A DNA stretch of 59,036 bases from a virus: IMG/VR virus record IMGVR_UViG_3300047548_001221, positions 1-59,036 of that record, one strand, 5' to 3'. This document shows, piece by piece, positions 36,501 through 48,500 of this stretch (its first letter is position 1; each line of letters opens with the position of its first letter). A program made the position numbers and the translations under genes. The notes below the pieces were generated by a model. It ran no database searches, had not been told where the DNA came from, and saw only the letters and a list, made by a program, of their open reading frames with translations.

Positions 36501-39500
36501 GTATTATCGTTCAGCAAGGTAATGCCGGCGAATATATTGTATATGGAAATTCACAAAGTTCTGCATACTTTACAACATTAAAACCTAAATTTAGTGGGAA
36601 CTGGAAGACCTTCGAGGTAGAAGACGCAACTGTTCGTATTACAACCGAGCATTTTGAACAAGAACAAATTATTCCATATGGAACAAAATTTTATTCTATA
36701 CAAGAAGTAGCTCAATTTGTTTCTGATTACGGTGCATATTTAGAATTTTTGGGTATGCAATTTACAGAACAAGAAAATGAACTTACTATTAATTGGGATC
36801 AGATGATAGCTGAGTTCTTGTATTGGTCTCAGACAGGATGGGAAGCAGGTAGTATAGTAACGTTGAACCCTGCAGCTAAGATTCTTGTCATCAATAAAGA
36901 TAGCAATATTGTTCAGCCATTGACACTTCAACAATCTAACTTTGTGTTGAATCAGAATTTATATCCTGTACAACTCACAGATTTGGCTATAGTACGCGAT
37001 GATACATTGTTCTCCGTAACAGCACTAAACGACGGAGACACAATATCATATGGACAGTTTAATTTAAGTAATTTTGAACACGGAGTTGTGTTTGATAATG
37101 TAACTGTATTCGGTGATATTATCTATAACCTTATTACCGGATTACGTCAAACACGTATTGCAGTACGGGGTACAAAATCAGCAGCATGGAACGGCACAGT
37201 TAACGCAGCTGGATTCATTTACAATCAAAACAATATTAAAGAATGGAACAAATTTACCAAATATACAAAGGGTGAAATTGTAATATATAAAAATAAGTAT
37301 TGGGTAGCTACTAAGGTTATACAGGCTAGTGAAATTTTCAAGGAAGAAGATTGGAAACGCACAGACTACAATGAAATACAAAAAGGATTGTTAGCTAACC
37401 CAAGTACTAGAAGTTATGAAAGTACACTGTATTATGATACAAACCAAACTAACTTAGAAAAAGATGCGGATCAATTGTCATTTAGTTTAATAGGATACAG
37501 ACCTAGAGATTATTTGGCATTGGCAGATTTAACAGATATAACTCAAATCAATGTATACAAAAACTTGATAAAAAATAAAGGAACAAGAAATTCTACAAAT
37601 GCCTTTAAGGGAGCCAATTTACCTCAAGGTGGTATAGATTATGACGTATACGAAAATTGGGCTATTAAGTCTAGTCAATTCGGTGGTGTTTTAAACAATA
37701 ATTTTATAGAGGTTAAGTTAAATGAAAAATATTTGACCGGTAATCCATCAATAGTAGGGTTAACCAATGGAGTATATAATTTAGGAGTACAACAAGAAAT
37801 TCCGTTGTACTCAATATTCAATTATGAACGACCAGTTACAGATGTAAACATACTATCTACTATATCACCTGATGAACCATCAGTAATATATCCTACTGCA
37901 GGATATGTGAATTTTAATGACGTAAAATTGACATCATTCTTTTATTCACAGTTACCAATTGGAGTAAACAAAAATGGCATAGTAATTCCTATACAAGAAT
38001 TTTATGTTAGAGATTACGCATGGGTAGCAAATTATAAAGAAAGATGGGAAGTATTTACACCATCTTCTATTGGAAGAGTAGTCAATGCAAAGAACAATTT
38101 AAATGAAACTGTAACTTTAACATTTGACGTTCCGCACAATTTGCGACAATATGATCCTTTTGCAATTGTTAACTTTGAAGAAAATATAGATGGTTATTAT
38201 ATAGCAACAATTGTTATAGATCCATACCGAGTTATGGTTAATAAAGTTCTTGATCCAAGTATCAAAACTATCACTGGTCAGGGCGTTGGATTAAGATTAA
38301 AAACACAAAGAGTTGCTACTCCGGCGGATATTGCTTCTCTGCCTTTGTTAAACACAGAATTTACAAAAAATACAGTTTGGGTAGATACCAATACAGATGG
38401 ATCTTGGGGAGTTTATCGTAAAGGTATTAATTATCAATTACAAGATCAATTAACAAAAACTTCATCTCAATCTTTAGGTAGTGCAGTAGCTATAGGAGAG
38501 AATTTAGGTTACCTAATAGGCGATGCAGATGATGGTAAGGTTTATAGATATACTTTTAATGATTTAACACAAACTTATCAATTAGTACAAACACTAACAG
38601 GTGGCGCTAGTTTTGGTAGCACTATTGCATATGCCGATGATTTATATGCTATAGCTGAAACAACTGGGACAACCAGAAACATTAAGTTATACCAGCTACA
38701 AAATACAACTGAATCTGATGACTTGGTATTATACCAAACTTTAAGTGTACCCGGCGTATCAACCACAAACTGGGGACAGTCGATATCTATATCCGGTGAC
38801 AAATATTGGATTTATGTTTCTGATATTGTTCAAAACACAGTTTACGTGTATCGCCGTTCACATGTTACTACCCCAGCGGGTAATTTTACAATAGGACAAA
38901 CATACACGATAGCTGAATTGGGTGACACTGATTTCAAACTTGTAGGTGCAACGACCAATGTAGTTGGAATATCGTTCATAGCTACAGGAGTTGGTAGTGG
39001 TACTGGTGTTGCAATCAAATCAACATATGTTGAGGCTGCAATAATCGATGCTGATGCATTGTCATTAACAACTGCAGGAGACAATTTCGGAACTTCAATA
39101 AGTACTGACTATTCAGGTGATCGTGTGGTTATAGGGGCACCTAATCAAAATTATGGAACAATCGACAACTGGGGTTATGCTTATATCTTTAACAGATTAG
39201 TTCAAAATATAGAAATACAAAACAATGTAACTCCTACTACATTACAATTAGCTTGGACTCCTACAACTGTTCAAAAAACCGTATCTGCTACAAACGGTGC
39301 ACCAAATTATACGATCACATTAAACGATGTGGTTGGATTGAATGTCAATGATCCTGTAGTGTTTACTGCTACAGGAAGTGGCCTCAGTGGTACAAATATT
39401 GTTTCTGATCAAATTTATTATGTCCACAGCATTCCTTCGGGAACTGAAATAAAAATTAAAGAAACTAGGTTCGCAACATCACCATATGCTGTTACTACCA

Positions 39501-42500
39501 ATGCATCCGTCAGTGCCACATTGCATGTTCAAACAGAAAGCTTATTAGTTTACAGGAATGGTACTATCGTTGATGACAACAATTATGCCGTTATAAACGA
39601 TAAATTATTATACACGGGAGCTTTAAGTGCAGGAGACATTGTAACAGTAAGTAGTAATGAAATAATTTATACCCAGACATTAACTACTGAAGAATCACCT
39701 CAAATTGGTTCTCAATTTGGTATTAGTTTAGATGCAAATACCTACGCTAGTGAAATATTAATCGGTGCACCATTTCAACTTAATTCACAAATTCAAGAAG
39801 GTGCAGTATATAGATTTACTGATGGCGGCGCAAAATACGGTACAATTATAGGTACGGGAGAATGCAATGTCACTACTGCAAGAAAAATTTTGATTAATGG
39901 ATATTTAGTTTATTTGGCAGCAGGAAATGCAGAGGACAGCGCAAATATTATCAAAGCATCAAACATTACAAATGTTACTGCAACCGCAATTAACAACAAA
40001 TTGGTTATATCTTTGATAAACATTGATCTAGCACCAAATAACGAAAAGCTATCATTGAGTGTTGATGATTATGTAACTTTGCAAGAATTAGGTATTAGCA
40101 TATTCACAAAAACACAAGAAATTTTGTGCCCGCATACAGAAGGACCTACACAATTTGGAACTGTTGTTAAATTTAATCAATACGATAGTTTTATAGCAAG
40201 TGCGCCAGCTGGTACACGTTATAGTGCAACCACTTTTGATTTTATTGATGATGAAAATCAAGATAATGACACTATTTTTGATAACAATGCAACTCAGTGG
40301 ATAGACCAATCTCCTAATTTTGGTGCAGTATACATGTTTGATTTTATACCGCAATATCAGTCAAACATTTTAAATCCAGGTAAATTCATATACGCTCAAA
40401 GTGTGAATTCCCCAAATATTGTTTATAGTCCATTTAATACTTACGATCAAGATACGGATGTGACAGAAAACAATCAACCTCGTTATGGAACTGCATTAGA
40501 TTTCAATGGTTACTCATTGATTGTGGGAACTCCGGGAGACACAGGTTCTACTTCAGGAACTACATATTCTGGTTCTATTACAACATACAATAATATCTTA
40601 AATGTAAAAGATTGGACATTATTTAGATATTCTGCTCCGGTAGTAGATGTGAATAAACTATTCAACATACAACTGTTTAGTGCAGAAACTAATAATACAT
40701 TGATTAATATGGACTATATAGATCCATGGCAAGGTAAAATATTAGGTGCAGCTAGAGAAAATATAGATGTCATTTCTAATGACGATCCAGCAACATACAA
40801 TAATACGGGAACCGCACCAGGCGGGATAGTTTGGGGCGCAGCACAAATAGGAAAAATATGGTTTAATACGTCAAATATTAGATATGTAAATTATCATCAA
40901 AACAATGATGTTGTGTACAATAGTCAATACTGGGGAACATTGTTTCCTGGTAGTGATGTTGCAATATATACTTGGATAGCAAGTAACGTATTACCCGCAG
41001 ATTATCAAGGTCCCGGAACGCCGTATCAAATAGATTCGTATTCAATTCAATATGTAATTAACTCAGCCGGAGCATTAACTCCTGTATATTACTACTGGGT
41101 AAGAGATACTAATATTATTTTTGCTGACAATGGAAAAACTCTAGCAGATTCTATAATTGCATCATACATTGAGAATCCCAAAAATTCAGGTGTAAGTTAT
41201 TTTGCTCCATTACTACCGAACGTTTATGGATTATATAACAGTGGAGAATACATTAATGCAACTGATAGTGTGTTGCATTTAGGGTTCGCAACTGGTAAAA
41301 ATGATGATCCATCTCATCAGCAATTTAATTTAATACGTGATGGGTATGCAAGTGATTTCTTACCAGGTGTTCCATTATTACCTGAACAACTACCTGAAAA
41401 TCTTTATGATAGAATGTTAGACAGTTTATGTGGTGTAGATGAAACAGGTCAAGTTGTTCCTAATCCATATTTGCCACGCGCAGTTCAAACTGGTGTTCTT
41501 GCAAGACCTAGACAAAGTTTCTTCTTTAACCGTTTCACCGCGTTACAAAATTATCTACAATATGCTAACACGGTGTTAGCACAATATCCTATCAGTGAAA
41601 TTAGACAATCATTGTTCTTGAACTCATCTGGTCCTTTTTACGAAACTGCTGATTACTGGCAATATGTAAATTGGTGGGCTCCTGGCTACGATAATAACAC
41701 AAAGTCTGCAATGCAGGTTTCAATCTACGCTGATTTGTCAACTCTTACTGTTCCGGTAGGAACTATTGTAACTGTATTGACTAATAATGAAGGTAAGTCT
41801 GAAACATACGTTTATGAAGCAATCGGTAATTGGAACCGCATAGGATTAGAAAATGGTACAATAGAATTTAAATCTTCATTGTGGGATTACGCTAGCGTGA
41901 GATTAGGATACGGTGACAATTTCTTTGACACAGACATATATGATCAGTATCCTAGCGAAGAAACAAGAAAAATTATACGTGCGCTGAACGAAGAAATTTA
42001 TGTTCAAGATTTATTAATTCATCGCAATAAGAGTTTGATATTGTTGTTTGAATATATTCAAAGTGAAACAAGTGAAAATCAAAATTATTTGCCGTGGTTA
42101 AATAAAACATCGTTGATAGATGTATCTCATACCATACGTGAATTGAGACCGATAGAAGTATTTCAAACTGACAATCAAGAATTTTTGGCAGGATACTTGA
42201 ATGAAGTAAAACCATATCACGTTGTAATTAAAGAGTTTGTATTTAAATACACCGGTGAAGAGTTATATACTGGTAACATTACAGATTTTGATTTGCCGGC
42301 AAAATATAATAAATCGTTGGAGCAATTTGTCAGCCCGCAGTTGGTGTATAGCAATCCAAGCGGTTCAACTGAATTTTTACCAAATAATACGATTTGGCAA
42401 GAACCTGAATATTCTCAGTGGTTTGAAAATAAAGGTGTAAGTATCACAGGTGAAAAAGATTTCCAGTTAACAACACTGGCATCATATATTTCATTGAATA

Positions 42501-45500
42501 CTGCATCTTTTGCAGTTGATAATGCCCAGGGATTCCCTACTAACGGCGTAATAACGATCGGTACTGAAAAAATAGGTTATTCTTCTGTAGATCGTGCTAC
42601 TAATATTATTTCCGGATTAACGCGCGGAGTCGACGGAACCAATGTGTCTACACATATACCAGGCGCATTAATTTATACCGATTTACCACCTGTATTACTA
42701 TTGAATGGTGGTAGAGGATATACAGAACCTCCTAAGGTTGTTGCATACTTGGATACAACAATATATCCAGCTCCTACAAGAACTGCGGTATTAGAGGCAG
42801 TAATGAGTTTGGACAGTGTATTAAGAATTGATGTAATAGATCCTGGCCAAGGATATGCTGCGTTACCTACAATTAAAATAGATCCGGCAATTACAATTAA
42901 TTTTTCTAGTGAAGACGTAAATCCTAACATTGATACAATTAGATTGTATGCTCCATTATTAGAAACAGGGGATTTGGTTCAATATAAAGTCGGAGCAAAC
43001 AGCACTGCAATAGGTGGATTAGAAAATAATCAATGGTATTATGTTAATGTATTAGAAACGGTACCGACAGTTGTTGTGGGTTTATATACAAATTATTTAA
43101 ATTCATTGGTTGACCATGACAGAATTGCAATCTATAATGCAGGAACAGGTGTAAATCATTCACTTAATTTAGGTGCAAGAGCAAGTGCAATTTCAACTGC
43201 GTATCCAATTAGAGAAAATGATATAACATTAAGATTTGACAGAACTACTTACAATTCTGATATTATAGAATGGATTGCAGGAAGATATTACGGTGCTTTC
43301 TATGCAGGTAGCTATTCTAATAGTGAATCAGTAGCAAGTTCTTCAATAACTCTACAAAGTACACAACCTCCTATTGCAGACATATTGGCAAGTGCACAAG
43401 GTGTGGCATTTGAAATTACCGATTTAAGGAATGAAAGAGTAATTACTTATAGTTCCTTTGTTCGTAACGTACAAAGCACTGAAAATTTTGATAATTCAAT
43501 AAGATTAATACTGCAAGATGATGGATCAGGCAATCCAAATGCTTCAGGAGGTACATTAGGTTTCTACGTAGGAATGCCTATAAAATTTAAAGGAGCTACC
43601 GGAACAAGTAATTTAATTAACGATACCGTTTACTATGTAAACAGTATTATCAGTTTGACTGATTTTACTATTTCTGCAAATTCTTCAGGCAGTCCTATAC
43701 TTACACTTAATGATTTCAACCCCACAACAGTAGGAGGATTAGAATGTTATGTTGGTGAAGTAACTGATACTGCAGTAATTACTGTTAATTATCCAGGTAT
43801 TAGAAATATAACAGCCACCACTGCAATAACAAACAAAGTAACGATACCGTTTAACATTACTGGAACCGGTGGAACAGAAGGATTCTATATTGACCTTCCT
43901 ATTTTCTTTACAGGGACAAACAACACTTTACCTCAGAACGGTGTATTCGGTGGAATTGTAGAAAATCAAGTTTATTACGTCACGACAGTAGTTGACGAAC
44001 AAACGTTTACAATGTCTACTACTACCAATCCACTAGTATTTACAGTTTTATCTACTGATGCAGGTACTGATGCAGTATCTATCGACGGCGATACTTCTAA
44101 ATTGTATATCAATGAGCCTATAATCTTCAATACAATGGTAATTTCAGGCTCTAAAGCAACATCGTTTGGAAACATCGTATCAGGTAAAACTTATTACGTT
44201 TCTGCTATTACTTCACCTAGCACTTTCCAAATATCTGAATCTATAAACGGTCCGGTATTTGCACTATCTACTGTATCGGCTGCTAATAACACCTCATCCT
44301 TAGTAACGAGCCAAAAAGATACTGTACCTTTGGATACAGCTACAGGTTCTACTATGGTTGTAAACATCAGTTTACCAGTAAGTCCTGGACAGGTTAATGG
44401 CCAACTATTCACAATGTATGAAACTTCAGAACAATATCCTAATTTAGTAGGTAATGATGGAAGTTTAATTACTAGAGGAGTTGCATCTTTAATTGGACAA
44501 AGAATTATTGACGGTAATCCAGTAGATGTTAACAGAATAGTTTTGACTAATTTTAATGCTGGAACTAATGTAGCATTATTATTAACCAATCTATATGTTA
44601 ATATGCCAATGGAAATATCAGAAGATTTATTTGATAGCAGTTCATATTTGACTCTAGGCACAACGTATTACATAGTAGATATGGATATAATTGAGGTTGA
44701 AGTTACAAACACATCTCAAGTTACAACTGGAGTAACAGTTACTGCAGGCAATTTTGTTACAGGTAGTACATACATAATTGTAACTTTAGGAACTACAGAT
44801 TTTACCTTAATCGGTGCAACATCAAATACTATTGGATTAAAATTTACTGCAACAGGTCCAGGAGTAGGTACAGGAACTGCCAATGTTGTAAGAAATCAGC
44901 TAACATGTGATACTACAGAATCATTATTTGCAGATATGCCAATTAGTTTTACTGGTGCAGGCATAGGCGGAGTGAATATTGACGTTGAGTACTATGTCAA
45001 AGAAGTAGTAGATGATCACCATTTCACGATAACAAACACGCCTGGTGGTTTAGAAATTGTAGTTCAAACTGCTAATGGATTGATGACAGGCATTGGGTTA
45101 CCTTATATTAAGTTGGCTACAACTATAGGTGGAACAGATGTTAATCCAGGAGACACAGAACAGGCAGCATCAATCAATGTAGCAAGCCCTGCGGTTGTAA
45201 CTGTAACCGAAGCTCCACAAAACGGAAATACCATTATATTTAGAAATGGTAATGTTCCTAACGGCGTAGCATTGAATACTACATATTATGTACGTAACGC
45301 ATCCTCAACAACATTTAATATATCTTTAACTCCCGCCGGCGCATTAGTTAATTCATCTGGTTCTTCTGGATCTACAACGATGATTAATACTACTAGCGCA
45401 ACAATGGATCAAACACCATCAGGTATTCCTGAATTTGATGTAAGTTACATTTTAGGAGGATATAGAGCTATTATCAGTTCTCCAGGCTCAGGATATGCGA

Positions 45501-48500
45501 TTGACAATAAAATTACTATTTCAGGTACTGATATGGGAGGGGTATCTCCAGAAAATGATTTGACCTTGACAGTTAATTCTATAGATAGTTTAGGTGAAAT
45601 TACTAGTGTAATTTGTGCAGGTACTGTACCCGGACAAAACAATCAATACTACTTGAAAGTTATTTCTCCTACGGAGTTTGAAATATATCAAAATGCGTTA
45701 ATGACAGTTCCGGTTAGTGGATTGGGATTACCTTATAAAGGTGTAACGCAGTCTATAGTTAATAATTTAACTTCAGGAACAGAAACGTTAACATTAGATG
45801 ATGCTTCAGGATTTGCTGTTAACGATGCGGTTGTCTTCACCGGAAACCTAACACCTACAGTAGGCTCTAATCCTACAATAACTGCAGGAAAAACATATTA
45901 CATAACAAGTATTGTAGGCAATGATATCACTATTTCCGATGAGCCCGGTGGCACTAATGTTGATATTTTAACTACTGTGGCAGCCGATTTCACAATAGCA
46001 AAATCTGGATCATTTGTATTGTTACCAGAACCGTTCATATTCAATCAGAGTATTGTGAAATATAATAATCGTGTTTATGTCTGTATCATTTCTAACAATG
46101 ATGATGAATTTGTTTTTGGTAAATGGGAATTATTAACAAGTGGAGATAGAAGATTAAATGCTATGGATCGTGTTATAGGGTATTATGATCCTACAAGTAA
46201 CATGCCTGGTGTTGATTTAAGTCAATTGTTCGAAGGAATAACATATCCAAATAGCATTTATTTAGGAAATCCATTCCAACCTGATGAACAATTCCCAATT
46301 GATACTATACTACAAGATCAACCATTTTATCCAACTGATGTTGATATAAAAGCGGTAGCGTGGGATGGTACAAAATATTTTGCCCCAGCTGACACGCCGG
46401 AATATTCAGCAGTCATCACAAGCGAAAATACCAATGAATGGGAAATTTCAAAATTAGCAAATACTCCATTGGGCGTTACTGATATAATTTATGCAGGTGG
46501 TTTTTACATCATAACGACTAACAATAATGCTACTCCTATATTCAGAAGTAATGACGGGGTAACATGGACCACAAACAGTACTGGTCTAAATGTTGCATCA
46601 ATTTCTTTAAATTCTGTGTCATATCTCAATTCTCTTTGGGTAGCGGTAGGAGAAAATATTGTTTCTAGCGACGATACTTATATTTGGAGAGAAAGATTTG
46701 AATTTTCTAATCCATCATTAGAAAATATATTATACGGTGTCTTAGGTATATCTCTAACAAATTATACAGGATTTATCGCTGTAGGTAAAGGACAACAATT
46801 TGACTATTCTACAGGAATAACTTTACAAGAAGATATCAACTTGATTGTAACCAGTACTGATGGTATAATATGGAATCAATTAACACCGGTCTCTGCAAAA
46901 GGCTTATACGGAATAGCATATAATGCTAACAATATTGTTGTCGTAGGTGAAGACGGAATTATTTATACTTCAACTAACGGTAATAATTGGTTGGGAGTAA
47001 ATGAAGTAAAAATTATAAGTGCTAACAGCGTTGCAAATGAATTGAACGTAACCAACACTAGTGGTTTTACAGTAGGAGACATTGTTTATTTCAGTGAATC
47101 ATTTAACGTTATTGTAGCCGGTACTCCATATTATGTTGTTAACATAATTTCTTCAACTCAGCTTCAAGTAAGCTTAACATCAGGAGGCCTTCCAATTACG
47201 TTAAATTCTAATGATCCACTTGTAAACACCTATATGCATTTGGCATATACTTCGTCTTTACGTGACGTTGCATATTCAAATGGAGTTTACATAGCAGTAG
47301 GAGATAATGGATTAATTAAAACATCTACTACTGGATCTGGATTGTGGAATACTCAAATTTCAGGTACAACAAAAAATCTCAGAGGCATAACATATAACAG
47401 TGATGATGGCATTTGGATAACAGTAGGAGACGATAATACAATATTAACAAGTGTTGATAATGGAATCACTTGGATCGCTTCGTCAATTTTTGCTCCGCAA
47501 TCAACTATTTACGATGTTCAAGGTGCAGAATTCACATTTGGTTATGGACCAGAAGAATTAGTTCCTGGAGTAGTTACAGATAACCTTACTATGATTGTTG
47601 CTACTAGACCAGGTACAAACTGGAATGAAACTATATATCAACACGTAGGGTATAATGTTGCCTCATTGGAATTATCACCACAATCAGGAACACAAATAAC
47701 CTATAGTTTTGATGTGGCCAATGTCAATAATATTCAAACACCAGCCAAACTATCAGTGTTTGTAATAAACGGAACAACTGGACTATGCACAACCATTTAT
47801 GAAGGATTAGATTACAGTATAGATTGGATCACATTGACAGTAACATTGAATACTCCGTTGGCATTTACACCTGTCGCCGACAGATTAAGAATAGACATAT
47901 ACGAAGTAGGAAATGGTAGTCAATTAGTGAAAGCAAGCACTAAAACCGATCCTATCAGAATAAATGAAACAACTGGATGGAATGAAATTTATGTCAATTG
48001 TAATTATTCAGGGGAAATATACCAAGGTTCAGGAGTAATTAGACCAGGAACAAGCCCAATAGATGCAGTGTGTGTTGAAACTGATGCTGTTTCTAATTCT
48101 ATTTTGTGTGAAGATGTATCTGGTTTTGTTTTAAATAATGCAATTACGTTCCAGGGAACTACATTTGGTGGTATACAAGAAGATACAGTTTACTATGTAA
48201 AAACAATTAGTTATGTAACCAATAGGATTACTATTTCTACCACGTTCAATGGTGGCACAGGAACAGCAGGACCTACATTATCTCTAACTGATGGTTCTGG
48301 GTACATGACAGCTATTATATCTACAGGTACTGGGTTAGTATGGACAGACCCTATAATTTATCATAATGGAAACAAGTTGTTATTAGGGACTACCGGCACC
48401 GTCACTAGAACAAAAGCAGCACCATTTAATACAATAACATGTAGCACTACATCATCATTGGCTATAGGTGAACGTGTGGTATTTAGTGATACTATGTTTG

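Noticed and set aside
44194-44661. 155-codon minus-strand frame inside the giant gene
   Set aside because: Shadow frame; no start context and the sense strand is continuously coding.
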